From: Dastarcus helophoroides | Lineage: Eukaryota > Arthropoda > Insecta > Coleoptera > Bothrideridae | Direction of reading: 5' to 3' | Assembly (NCBI GenBank): GCA_028583605.1 | Contig: CM053335.1 | Coordinates: forward strand, 12,565,553-12,629,552 | DNA: 64,000 nucleotides | In this document: piece after piece, positions 13,562-24,549 of the stretch | How positions within the stretch are numbered: the first letter of the stretch is position 1 | Layout of the letters: each line of letters opens with the position of its first letter | Position numbers and translations under genes: made by a program | Notes under the pieces: generated by a model | What the model saw: the letters and a program-made list of their open reading frames with translations, nothing else | What the model was told of the DNA's origin: nothing | Databases searched by the model: none

Positions 13562-14193
13562 AAATGTGGAAAATTCCGAGATTGCAAGGAAGTCACACAG
13601 AGCAAAAAAGCACATCAAAGTCCATCAGAGGATCAGGAAATATTTTTCTTTTGTGAAAAATAAACGCTATCAACTAGGCATGCCAAAATTTTTCTTTTTT
13701 TAGAAAAAAATCATCTAGAATAAATAAAAGACTCGAAGGAAGATAAAGAGTAAAGGAAACTGCAAAATCAACCAGAAAATTGGACGATTTCAACGAGATT
13801 CTTATGTTTGTAGCATAATATATTCAAAAACTTCAATATTTTGAAAGAGGACACAAAGATAATGTTGGGAGATTTTAAGGAAGATAAAGCAAAAGAACAA
13901 AGTAAAATCTTTTACAGAAACGAGAGATTTAAAAAAAAATACAAAGACTTTTTTGCTTTTGTTAGAGAAGACAATCGTAATAAGGTTATTCTTTGTGAGT
14001 GGACTTAACATAAAAAAAAATTTTTAATGTGCTGAAAGTAAAGTGCTGCAAAAGATCAACTTATAAAATAAGAGTATTTTTAAAAATAAGAAGAAAAAAT
14101 GCAGTACGAAATATTTCTTTAAAGCTCTTTGAAAGATTATAAAAAAGAAGAATTTTAATAAAAATACAGGACATTTTTTAATTTTGCTAGAAC
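13562..14193. other. AT-rich anonymous DNA
   Basis: No repeat boundary, RNA or credible coding frame seen. Confidence 0.5.
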
Positions 14194-14290
14194 CCAAGCA
14201 ACATTGATTAGTATAATAAACGTTTATTAAATTAAAATTGCGTTTATTTTAACATTAAAAAACGTTTATATACCATTCAGTGTTGCTTGG
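14194..14290. mobile_element. 97-bp terminal-inverted-repeat element
   Basis: The ends CCAAGCAACATTGA and TCAGTGTTGCTTGG are 14-bp inverted repeats with one mismatch. The interior holds two AAACGTTTA palindromic words. It looks like a very short MITE, but I could not define a target duplication. A simple hairpin is the alternative. Confidence 0.5.
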
Positions 14291-14540
14291 AAAGAGATAA
14301 TAATCAATAGTTTTAAAGAAGATGACAGACAGAAGAAAGTTAAAAATTTCTCCTTTTTTAGTGTTAAAATCAATTTGTCAAATCTAAAAATTTCTAGGAA
14401 AAGAGACAAGGCAAAATACCTGATCAGGACTTGAAATGGTAAGAAAAACCCGTCAATTGGGCACCTGTAACTCTTTCTATCTTCTGCCAAAACATTGACC
14501 TTGATAATTGGAAGATCCCAAGACAAAGCACAATAAAATT
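14291..14540. other. Anonymous DNA left of the hAT element
   Basis: Contains an 86-residue reverse frame (14266-14526) of unremarkable composition. Nothing recognised. Confidence 0.45.
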
Positions 14541-14548
14541 CACTAGAG
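14541..14548. repeat. Target-site duplication of the hAT element (partner 14859-14866)
   Basis: CACTAGAG occurs immediately outside both ends of the 310-bp element, with no mismatch. Confidence 0.85.
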
Positions 14549-14858
14549 CAGAGTTTTTCAACCTAATTTTGGTAGCGACATATTATTGGTATTGTGTAAA
14601 AAAAGGTGACACACATAAATCATCTAAGAATTAATTTGATAACCAGAAAAATCCCCTCTGAGTCAAAACTCAGAGGGGATTTTAGTCATCAAAATGACTA
14701 AAAAAACACCATATTTAAAAAAATGTCCACATGGCTGCCCCATAGCTAATTTTGGCGAGTAAAAAAAAGGATATTCTTATTTATTTGTGAGTTTTATTAA
14801 CTCATATTTTGGCGACACACCTGGGACCCTCCAACGACACATCGGTTGGGAATCACTG
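14549..14858. mobile_element. hAT-type miniature element (310 bp) with 8-bp target duplication
   Basis: The left end reads CAGAGTTTTTCAACC and the right end is the complement of CAGTGATTCCCAACC. Eleven of 15 positions match, in the form typical of hAT terminal inverted repeats. Perfect 8-bp direct repeats CACTAGAG flank it at 14541-14548 and 14859-14866, the target-site length of hAT transposons. The interior has no transposase and contains two adjacent hairpins (14647-14700). A non-autonomous element mobilised in trans is the natural reading. Confidence 0.88.
14647..14700. other. Twin hairpins with identical CAAA loops
   Basis: The first hairpin (14647-14683) pairs ATCCCCTCTGAGT with ACTCAGAGGGGAT around a CAAA loop. 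The second (about 14683-14700) pairs TAGTCAT with ATGACTA around another CAAA loop. They lie inside the hAT miniature element. Confidence 0.85.
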
Positions 14859-14916
14859 CACTAGAGAATCAGAAAATGTTAAGACGACTGGGAATTTTTT
14901 ATCTTTGTACGAGAAC

Positions 14917-15043
14917 ATGATAGCTTGGTTATGGAAACGCGTTAGAGCAACTTTTGTTTGTTTTATAATCCTTCTTGGTTTCAGGAAACAAATTTGTATT
15001 TTAATTTTGGAAGATAACCAAGGACCAGCCCGTTCCGCGAAAA
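14917..15043 (+). mobile_element. Family A, 5'-truncated copy
   Basis: Starts within the core (GATAGCTTGGTTATGGAAAC) and runs through ACGCGTTAGAGCAAC, the right arm and the tail (GGACCAGCCCGTTCCGC). It lies just right of the hAT element. Confidence 0.8.
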
Positions 15044-16063
15044 AAAATCTACAAAGTTTTAAAGGAAGTGAAAGAAGGTAAACTTTTTATCTTTAATTGC
15101 AAAAATAAACTTCCAAGATTCAAAGATTTTTGGGAAGAGACATGGAACTTAATATTTGTAAAAGTTACAGAATTATATAAAAATTAGTGCAACCAAAATC
15201 TTCACTTTTGTCAAAAAAATCAGCTTTGGTAATTTGGAAGATTCTAACGGAAGCAGAGGGTAGAAACGAAGTTTCTTACAGAACACATCAAGAAGACATC
15301 AGATGACATCAAGAAAAATACTTTAAATTGTTTGCTCTTACTTATAAGGAAAGGTTTTTTACAAATTCCTAAGTTTTTGGAAGAAACTTCTTCAATTAGA
15401 AAAATCAATTTGTGGGATCTGAGGATTTTTGGTTGAATCAGGGAAAGGTGTGCAAAATTCTTTCAAAATCTTAAAGATTTAATGGGAAAAACTGGCAGTA
15501 GAAAAAAAATTGTTTTTTTTTACCAAGAAAATTAAATTTAAAAATCGGCAGACTCCAAAATAAAAAAAAAGGGAACGGAAGTGTACACCAAAGCCTCATA
15601 AATTATTATAAAACTTTAACAAAAGATTTTGAATATTTTATTTTCATAAGCAAAAGTAATTTCAAAGATCTGATGAAAATGTTAACAGAAAAGGTTCAAA
15701 CTTTATTCTTTGGTGTAAAAAATCAATTTTCCAAATTTGAGCATTTCAAGAAAAGTGAAAACCTCACTAGAACTTACTCAGAAATTAGGATATTTAAAGG
15801 ATTGGGCAAACCAGAAAAAGAATTTGCAATTTTAGATGAAATCTCGATTATTTTCTTATTACTAGGATTTTTCATTTTAACGTCGAAAATTCGAGTCCAA
15901 ACTTAGCATTTGAAAAATGCAAAATAGGTTTTTAGGTTTGAGCTTAAATTTTAAAGATGAACCTTGCCAATATTCTCAAAAAATTTTGAAATATTTCTCG
16001 AAATGTTGAGAAGAGTTTAAACTTTTGAAATTGAAATAACCGACTTTAAACTGAAATATTTCT
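15044..16063. other. AT-rich anonymous DNA
   Basis: No array or known element. An open frame at 15673-15906 has no recognisable family and is in low-complexity sequence. Confidence 0.5.
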
Positions 16064-16380
16064 TTCTTTATTTCTTTATTCTTTTATTTGTTTTTTCTTT
16101 TTTTCTCTTTTTCTTTTTTTTTCTTTTTTTCTTTCTTCTCTTGTTTGTTTTTTCTGTTCCTATTTATTTCCTTCTTTATTCCTTTTCTTCGTTCTTTCTT
16201 TCTTTCTTTTTTTTCTTTCTTTCTTTCTTTCTTTCCTTCTTTCTTTTTATCTTCCTTTTTTTCTTTCTTTCTTTTTTCTTTCTTTATTTCTTTCTTTCTT
16301 TCCTTCTTTCTTTCTTTCTTTCTTTCTTTCTTTTCACCTTTCTTTCTTTTTTTCCTTCTTTCTTTCTTCTTTATTTCTTA
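16064..16380. repeat. Polypyrimidine (TTTC)n microsatellite
   Basis: More than 300 bp of T and C, mostly TTTC with TTCC and TTTTTC variants. The Phe/Ser/Leu-rich frames across it are artefacts of composition. Confidence 0.92.
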
Positions 16381-16599
16381 AATGTCATTAATTAAGATTA
16401 TACAAGATTCATACTAAAATTAAAAAAATTGAAATAGAAATTTGGATTTTGCATTTGCAGTTTTGGATTCTTTTATCGATGTTGTAAATTTAACCTCAAA
16501 AGTTCGAGTTTACTTTGAAAATAAAAGAAATAAACTATTTTAAAATTTAAAATTTGGGAAAAAAATTAAAATTTATTAAAAAAATCGGAAAGTTTTGAA
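16381..16599. other. AT-rich spacer
   Basis: Nothing recognised. It resembles a degenerate form of the array that follows. Confidence 0.5.
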
Positions 16600-18235
16600 T
16601 CTTAGCTGATATTTGAGAAATTTAAAATAAAGTTAATCTCTCGAATTAGAATTCTGCAAAGAAAATCAAAATTTCAAATAAAAATAGAAATTTGTTGAGC
16701 AAGACTTTGAGTTTAAACTTTAATTGTACAGAAAAATGTAGACTTCTTGAAATAGCCAAACTTTCAAAAAATTAAAACTCCCCAAAAATGCTCAAATTTG
16801 AAGTAAAATTTTGAATAAAGTTTAATTTCTGAAAAAAGTCATAACCTTGAGAAAATGTCAAACTTTGATGTTAAAAGGTCGAAAGTTTCAAAAAAAGTAA
16901 AAATCTTGGAAATTGTTTAAAAATTTTGAATTTTAGGTGATACTTAGGAATTTAAAATAAAATGAACCCCTCGAATTAGAATTCTGCTAAGAAAATCAAA
17001 GTATCAAACGAAAATAGAAATCTATTAAACTAGACTTTAAGTTTAAACTTTAAATTTTCAGAAAAAACTAGACTTTTCGAAATTGTCAAACTTTCAAAAA
17101 ATTAAAACCAACGAAAAGAGCACAATTTTGAGGTAAAATTTTGAATGAAGTTTAATTTCTAAAAAATATCATAACTCTGAGAAAATGACAAAATTTGATG
17201 TTGAAAGGTCGAAAGTTTCAAAAAAAGTAAAAATCTTGGAAATTGTTTAAAAATTTTGAATTTTATGTGTTATTTAGGAATTTAAAATAAAATGAACCCC
17301 TCGAATTAGAATTCTGCTAAGAAAATCAAAGTATCAAACAAAAATAGAAATCTATTGAACTAGGCTTTGAGTTTAAACTTCAAATTTTCAGAAAAAAGTA
17401 GACTTTTCGAAATTGTCAAACTTTCAAAAAATTAAAGCTCCCGAAAAAAGCACAATTTTGAATAAAGTTTAATTTCTGAAAAATATTATAACCCTGAGAA
17501 AATGACAAAATTTGATGTTAAAGGGTCAAAAGTTTCAAAAAAAGTAAAAATCTTGGAAATTGTTTAAAAATTTTGAATTTTAGGTGATATTTTAGGAATT
17601 TAAAATAAAATGAACCCCTCGAATTAGAATTCTGCTAAGAAAATCAAAATATCAAATGGAAATAAAAATATATTGAACTAGACTTTGAGTTTAAAAATTA
17701 AATTTTCAGAAAAAAGTAGACTTTTCGAAATTGTCAAACTTTCAAAAAATTAAAACTCCCGAAAAATGCACAATTTTGAAATAAAATTTAGAATGAAGTT
17801 TAATTTCTAAAAAATATCATAACCCAGAGAAAATGACAAAATTTGATGTTAAAAGGTCGAAAGTTTCAAAAAAAGTAAAAATCTTGGAAATTGTTTAAAA
17901 ATTTTGAATTTTAGGTGATACTTAGGAATTTAAAATAAAATGAACCCCTCGAATTAGAATTCTGCTAAGAAAATCAAAGTATCAAACGAAAATAGAAATC
18001 TATTAAACTAGACTTGGAGTTTAAACTTTAAATTTTCAGAAAAAACTAGACTTTTCGAAATTGTCAAACTTTCAAAAAATTAAAACCAACGAAAAGAACA
18101 CAATTTTGAAGTAAAATTTTGAATGAAGTTTAATTTCTAAAAAATATCATAACCCTGAAAAAACGACAAAATTTGATGTTAAAAGGTCGAAAGTTTCAAA
18201 AAAAGTAAAAATCTTGGAATATGTTTGAAAATTTT
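16600..18235. repeat. Satellite 3 array, five units of about 330 bp
   Basis: The marker TCGAATTAGAATTCTGC falls at 16641, 16971, 17301, 17619 and 17949 (spacings 330, 330, 318, 330). The unit continues with TTTCAGAAAAAACTAGACTT, ATTGTCAAACTTTCAAAAAA and GGTCGAAAGTTTCAAAAAAA. The first unit is the most diverged. No coding frame is shared. Confidence 0.93.
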
Positions 18236-19680
18236 TAGTCGAAACTTTGAAAAATCCAATCTTTTTAAAAAAAGTATATTTTTTTTAATTGAAAGTTTAA
18301 TTTACTACACAAAACTTGAGAAAAAGACAAAACTTCGGAAAATATTTGAAACAAAGGTGAACATTTTTGAGAAAATTGTCATTTTGAAAAATTAAAGGTT
18401 TGCAAAAATCAATATTAAACATGATTAGATTTATAAAGAAAAATCAGAACAAGGAATAAATCAAGGTTTTAAAAAAAGATCAGAATTCTGTGTCAAAATT
18501 TTCAAAATCTAAAAATTAATTCAAAATCTTATAAAGAAAGGCAAAATTGGGAAATGTTTAAAATTTACAATATAACTTAAATTTTGGAAAAAGTAGGAAT
18601 TATATATAAAACTGGAATGTTGAAATGAAAAGTTTCAAAAAAGTCACGATTTTCAAATAAAATCAAAAGGTCTGATTTTTCAAAATAAAATCGTCATCTG
18701 CAGGACGCCAAAATTTTGAGGAAAAGCCGCAATTAAAAAAAGTTGAATTTAAAAACAAACGAACATTTCCACTAAGTAAATGTTTTAAAAAGAATTCAAA
18801 TACAAATTTTGTTCCCTGAAACCAACAAAAATTTAATTTTTGAAGATAACCAAAGGCCAGTACGTTTCACAAAAAAATCCAATATCGAAAACAAACAAAT
18901 TTGAAATTAAGTTAAAATTGCGGAATCAAAATTTTAGAAAAAGTATACATTATTATTATATTATTAGTAAGGTGGCGTTTCGAAAAGAAGGTCAAAATTT
19001 TTAAAAATAGGTCCAAAATATGAAGAGTCCAAATTTTCCAAAAATTCCAAAAATTGAGATTGCGCAGAATTATTCAAAAGATAAAATTTGTAATAAAGAT
19101 AAAAATGATTAAAAAATGTTGCCTAAAAAATTAAATTATGGTAGTATATCCCAAAAGGCTAGAATTTTAAAGAATTTTGTAAAATTCGAAAAAGGTTAAC
19201 ACCTTGAAAAAAACCGATTATATCAAAATTAAGTTAAAATTTTGGAAAAAAGTTGAAATTTTAGTAGTCGGCCGAGAAAATGTCAAGATTTTGTAAAGGG
19301 TAAATATTTGAAAATTTCATAATATTTTAAGATGCAGAAGTTGTTATAATTATTGGAAATTTTTAATTTTCTTCTGAAATATAAACTTTTTTCTTTTAAA
19401 AATAATAAAAATTTGAGGTTTAAATTTAAGATTTTGAGAAAACAGTAAAATTTAATAAAAAACAAATTTATTTTTGCATATGTCAAAAATTCCTGGAAAC
19501 TAATCAAAATTTTGAAAAATGTTTTTCCCAACAGATATAACACTTTCCTAAAATTCCTAATTTAAATTTGCAACTTTTATTTTTTTTTCCATTACTTTGA
19601 TTTCAAATTTTTTTCTAGAAATTATGACTTCGACAAATCAAGTTCTTTAACAAAAGTCGGATTTAAAAAAATAGACCTAA
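18236..19680. other. AT-rich low-complexity DNA
   Basis: Loose repetition of AAATTTTGAAAAA-like words without a clean period, interrupted by one family A remnant. No gene seen. Confidence 0.55.
18795..18873 (+). mobile_element. Family A, internal-deletion remnant
   Basis: Left arm (CAAATACAAATTTTGTTCCC, then TGAAACCAA) joined to ATTTTTGAAGATAACC and the tail. The distal hairpin is lost. Confidence 0.75.
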
Positions 19681-20520
19681 GAATCCTTTCTCTTCTTTGG
19701 CGCAGACAAAGGCGCTTGTAGCATTTAGTGAATTATAATTATCAAAAGCTTAACACGAAGCTACTGTTTATTGCATATTTCGGATAAAGCTTATGACATA
19801 TTTTCTCTTTTGTGCGATTTTTATTAAAGATACTTTTCAAAGTTAACGATTGAGGGAATCTGAAATTTTAAGGCGTGAGCGTGATAAATCACTCTTAACA
19901 TTATTCATTCAATTAGGAAAAAACAAAGAAAATACACGCCGGAATCTCCAACAAAAGCCAAAGAAAAAGACATAAAAAAGGTCCAACCAACAGCATATCG
20001 GTTTTACAACCCTTTAAATCTAATAAAAAGGGACATATCGCGCGCCATCTCCCAACCTCAAAACTTAGAACCGACGGAATATCTCGCCGGTAATCCTACA
20101 AATTTACGTGTTACGCGTTTCTTGGCGTGTTAGATAGAGTGCAAGACGGCATTCCTCGGATACTCCTGAAAGTGTTCGAGGGCGCGAAACACCTAAGATA
20201 AATCAACGCGAAAGTCTAATAGTCTCGAACGCCTCCCATTCCCGGAATTCCCAACATCCAAAATAGGTGTATCGGGTCCAGATTTATACCGGCTTAAAGC
20301 GTCTTCTTTTTAATTTATTTGCCGAGTTTATGAGCTGGAGTGCACACCAATGCATCAAGGCGAGGTTTAAAAATGTCCAGTACATAACGTGAGTGGGTTG
20401 TTGGGTCGGTTGATTAAGTGTTAGTGGCGTCGCCCGGCGAAAACTTCGAGAACCCGGCGCATCCACCACGATGTTGTCTGCTGAAACTTTGGCAATAAAG
20501 TGGAACGAAGTAGATGTATA
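19680..20520. other. GC-richer low-repeat block
   Basis: A stretch of near-balanced composition with many CpGs (for example ATCGCGCGCC near 20038 and a run around 20440). An isolated copy of the 13-mer satellite marker lies at 20456. There is no long open frame. Candidate conserved non-coding or regulatory DNA, by composition alone. Confidence 0.45.
20456..20468 (+). other. Isolated 13-mer GGCGCATCCACCA
   Basis: Exact match to the unit marker of satellite 1, but the flanks are not satellite sequence. Upstream reads TTCGAGAACCC. Confidence 0.9.
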
Positions 20521-20708
20521 TCATCGATTTTTCGATATATTGTATTGGAGGATTCGTCAGACTTTGGCCCAAACAAATAGACAGTAGAATACGTCACGAA
20601 AAGGATTTTTGGGAAGGTACAAAGCGAGATATTGAACTCGGAAGTTTGACAAAAAAGTTAAATAAATTTTCAGGAAAAACTTTAATAGACTATGATTGGG
20701 TTTGTTAA
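20514..20708 (+). CDS. Unrecognised short open frame (64 codons), coding status doubtful
   Basis: ATG-started frame with a mixed, non-repetitive amino-acid composition (it contains FWEGTKRDIELGSL), which is unusual in this window. I do not recognise a family. No splice sites or promoter can be assigned. It starts 46 bases after the isolated 13-mer. Chance open frame is the default explanation. Confidence 0.12.
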   Translation: MYIIDFSIYCIGGFVRLWPKQIDSRIRHEKDFWEGTKRDIELGSLTKKLNKFSGKTLIDYDWVC

Positions 20709-20786
20709 AATAACTATCAACCAATTATCAAAATAGAAAATGGCGACCTCAAAGAGACTAAAACCATATAATTGTAGTTGTTTACC

Positions 20787-21180
20787 AAATTCGATCATTT
20801 TAAAATTTCCTGAATTTTCTCGAGGAAGTATTTGATAGTTTACAACAAAGTACATACTTTAAATTGTTTAATCTTGTACCAAATAGGTAACTGTTGCCAA
20901 ATAGGTAACTGATACCAAATAAATAACGAAATGATTCTTATTTTAATGCAATGCCCAAATCATTTCATGTGGCAAATTCACGTCCTAAAAGCCTAAATTT
21001 GATTATTTTAAAATTCCTGAATTTTCTCAAGGAGGTATTTGATTGTTTACAACAAAGTACATACTTAAAATTGTTTAATCTGATACCAAATAGATAATTG
21101 ATACCAAATAAATAACAAAACAATTCTTATTGTAAATGCCCAAATCGTCTCATGTGGCAAATTCACGTCCTAAAAGCGTA
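20787..21180. repeat. Tandem duplication, two units of about 208 and 185 bp
   Basis: Both units share ATTTTCTCGAGGAAGTATTT-like sequence, TTTACAACAAAGTACATACT and GTGGCAAATTCACGTCC. The left unit has an extra short repeat of ACCAAATAGGTAACTG near 20878-20930, which accounts for the length difference. Confidence 0.9.
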
Positions 21181-21683
21181 AAGGGTAACTTGAATTATTT
21201 ATTGCCTTTTGCAAAAAAACTTTTTATCAGTTCCTGCAACACCTGAGAGTGTAATCAAATATGTATATTTTTAATCTCCAAGAAGCCCCTTAAGAGAATA
21301 TGCGAATTCTTTTTACCAAAGTTATAAATGTTTCTTTAATGGAGGAACTTTTTTTTTGTTCCGCTTATCGCATTGTCCTTTTTCCGAACCTGAACTTAGT
21401 CAGCTGCCTAATGGGGTCGCATCGGTGGCTCATAAATTACCATTAGGCCATACGTTCGCTTACAATATGTTAGCTAAATCAGTAGCGCCTACGGTGGGGT
21501 GGCTTCTGACATCAGATGGTAGCAGTCTCACGATTAAATTGCATTTTCCATTCAACTGCCCACGCTATATTAATATGAAAGTTAATCCGATGATGTAATC
21601 ACTGGGATTGATTTCAGTGACAATAAATTGCAAATATGTTACTGAAAGTTTATTTTCTGATGAATCCATATAACAGGACACTT
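21181..21683. other. Low-repeat DNA with an unrecognised open frame at 21356-21598
   Basis: An 80-codon frame beginning at a TTG (no ATG) spans GC-richer sequence; its residues include GHTFAYNMLAKSVAPTVGW. The composition is protein-like, but I recognise no family. No flanking splice signals stand out. It could be an old transposon fragment. Confidence 0.3.
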
Positions 21684-22360
21684 TTGAATCTTAAATAATG
21701 ACTTTTGAATTTCGACCTTGGTAAAAATTTGAAATTTTCGAGGCTTGAATTTGGTAAACGGATATTCATAGCCCAATTTGGATTGTAGGCCATGATTCTA
21801 CGCCCTAAAAATTGTATGAAAAAGCCGTAAATCCACTTTCAAAAAATGGGAATTTTTTCATGTTTCGGGGAAAGGAAGGGACCCTTAGAACTTTTTTCGT
21901 AACTTCAAACTCTCATATCTTCCAAACCAAAAGTCGTAGTTCAATTTGGTTTTCGGATTCCTAATCTACGAGTCAAAATCTAAATGTGCTTTTAAATCCT
22001 AAATAATAACTTTTGAATTTCGACCTTAGTATATTTCCGAAAATTTGAAAATTTCGAAACTTTCGAGGCTTGTATTTCGTAAACGGATAGTCGCAGCCAA
22101 ATTTGATTTTAAATTTCCTAATTTACGCCCCGAAAACTTCATGAAAATTCTATAAACTTTCTTCAGATCCTAAGAAATGAATTTTGAATTTCGGCCCTAA
22201 AAAATTTGGTGAAAATTTTGAAAATTGGGGAAATTTACAACTTGCATCTCGTAAACGGACAGTCCCACCCCAATTTAATTTTTAGATTCCGATTCTACGT
22301 CCCGAATACTCTATGGAAATGCCATAAACTAACTTTCGAAAAATGAAAATTTTTACAATT
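21684..22360. repeat. Degenerate tandem repeat, about three units
   Basis: TTTTGAATTTCGACCTT, then a TCGTAAACGGATAGTC-like word and a TCTACGCCC-like word recur in the same order near 21700, 22015 and 22180. The first unit is followed by about 150 bp of extra sequence. Spacing is irregular, so this is an old, eroded array. Confidence 0.7.
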
Positions 22361-23030
22361 AGAGGGGTGGCTTCATTACGCCTCTTGTGTCTTTTGGAAT
22401 ATTGAGTCCCTGATAAATACTTGGGATTTCCGTATGATGGAAGGTATTATTTCTATTAAAATATGTTTAACAATTTTCAGAACCTAAATGTCGTGTTTTA
22501 ACTATCTCTACGTATTTGTAACTCGTAAATAAAAAGTGTTAAATATGCATTACACGAAATAAATGCTTGACATTTGCCATGATTTATAAAAGTGCCACTT
22601 TGACATTATTAATAAGACGCATACTTGCACGATCAAAATGATATCTTGGTTTAAAATATTCAGCACCCTTTGAAATTCCTAGTTTGCGACAAGTTAGCGT
22701 GCCTTATTCCCTCCTGTAATATTTAATAGAGATATCATGTCCGGACGTTTCACTCTAGGAAGTCGATAAAAAAATATTTTACCATGACGTGCATTAAAAT
22801 GTTTCATATTGAGCAACCTGCGAATGCATTAAGAAGCCTGGGAAGTCATGTCACGTAAGGTCAGATCCTAAAAAAAATTTTACATGTTCAGTAGCAGTGA
22901 AAATCTTAAAAAAATCTAAGTTACAAAAACCCAAAATCTGGAGGAAAAGATCAACGTTTTAAAATAGAGTTTTTTAAAAAGTCAAATTTTTGTGAAAAGT
23001 TAAGATTTTTAAAGAAGGTAAAAATTTTAT
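22361..23030. other. Anonymous DNA
   Basis: No gene recognised. A short stretch near 22797-22825 (AAAATGTTTCATATTGAGCA) recurs near 23847-23870. Confidence 0.45.
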
Positions 23031-23216
23031 TTTGGTGGAACGGACTGGTCCTGGTTATCTTCAAAAATTGAAATACAAAACTTGTCCCCTGAAACTAATA
23101 CTGAGATATCTCTCTGAAGATGATAGCGTGGCTGTCGAAGGGCGTTAAAGCAACCTCTGTTGTGTTTTTCAATCTTTCTTGGGTTCAGGAGATACGTTTT
23201 GTATTTCAAAAATTCT
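23031..23216 (-). mobile_element. Family A, two-armed copy
   Basis: The tail is on the left (GGTGGAACGGACTGGTCC), followed by arm, core (ATCTCTCTGAAGATGATAGC, GGGCGTTAAAGCAACC) and the opposite arm, which ends at GTATTTCAAAAATT without a second tail. Confidence 0.85.
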
Positions 23217-23293
23217 ATGGTAAAATTTTGAAAATCTCAAAAAGGTGAAAGTTATAAACAAAGATTGAAAACTGCAAAAGTGGAAACTTAGAA

Positions 23294-23513
23294 AAAATCC
23301 AACATTTGTGTTGGCGCCATATATGAAAAAGTACTTGTTGGTGTCAGCAGGTGTTTTATACGAAAACGAAAAAGAGAGATTATTGCGCGGCCACCAGAGA
23401 AGGCAGTGGTAGAAATGTCGGTCGGTTAATTAATTAGTGTTTTTGCTGGGGTTTTTCCTATTTTCCTTTCTCTTCCCTGGCAAACCTTAGGCAGAAAACA
23501 CCGGACATTTAGG
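23294..23513 (+). other. GC-richer block ending in a consensus 5' splice site
   Basis: Balanced composition surrounded by AT-rich DNA. It ends in ATTTAG followed by GTGAGT (AG at 23511-23512, GT at 23513), a strong metazoan donor. It has a pyrimidine-rich run near 23460 but no ATG-started frame of length. It could be a non-coding exon, or chance. Confidence 0.25.
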
Positions 23514-24549
23514 TGAGTCATTTATGCATTATTTTTTGACATCATTTTTGTGGTACACACAATTTGAAAAAAGTGAAATTTTTTGAATAAAAACGAAAAA
23601 TGTTTGAGAAAGTAAAGATTTTCAATAAAAGTTGAAAAGTCAGATTTTTAAATATAAAATCGTCATTTCTGGAACGTCAGAATTTTGGGGAAAAGCTGAA
23701 ATTGGAAAAAACCACATATTACAAAAATCAAGCATTTCAAGTGAGTAAGTGTTTGCCAAAGTCGAAACTTTGAAAAAACTCTAATTTTCAAAAAGAATTG
23801 AAATGTTTGAAAAAATCGCTCGTTTAAAAATTATGGCGTTTATGAAAATGTTTCATATTGAACAGACTGCGAAAGTCCACCAAAGTCTTGTACTTTTTTG
23901 ATTTTAACGCCTTCAAAGCACTCAAATTTTTTTTTTGAAATTTTGGAAAAAAGAAATTTAAGGTTATTTTATTAGGTAACGTTTCGTTAAAGAAATGAAA
24001 ATTAGAGCCAAACGTTATCATAATTTTGTCACTATTTATTTATTTCTTAAAAATCTAAAAACGCTGGGTATAGTCTTCTTATGATATACATTATTTATTT
24101 TATTATTTAAAATTGGAATTTTCTAAATGAAATTGAAAAGCTAAAAAAAGTCTAAAATGAAAAGAAATTTCGAATTTAAAATTTAAATAGCAGTTTTCAA
24201 CAATAGCGATAGACAAATTTTAACTTCAATTTAAAAGTTTCTACACAACTATTTCTTGAAAGTTTTACTGTAACATCAAAATTTGGAAATGGTGTTAAAA
24301 TTTCGAGTCAAAAAGTTATTTTTTCGCGTTTCAATTTAAACACCTTAAATGACAAATTAAAATATCGAAGGTAAAACCAAAATGTTCATAAGTTTACAGT
24401 GAAAAAAAAAAGATTCGTGAAAAAACGAAATATGCACTAACCATCTTCAATAGTTTTGATAAATCCATGTGGACACAGTCATCAACGACGTCAGTTCTCA
24501 ATGCGTATGAGCAGCTTTAAATACAATCCCGTGTATAATTTATTGCTTA
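23514..24549. other. AT-rich anonymous DNA
   Basis: Low-complexity A/T sequence without recognised genes or arrays. Confidence 0.5.

Noticed and set aside
16088..16395. Phe/Ser-rich frames
   Set aside because: Produced by the (TTTC)n microsatellite.
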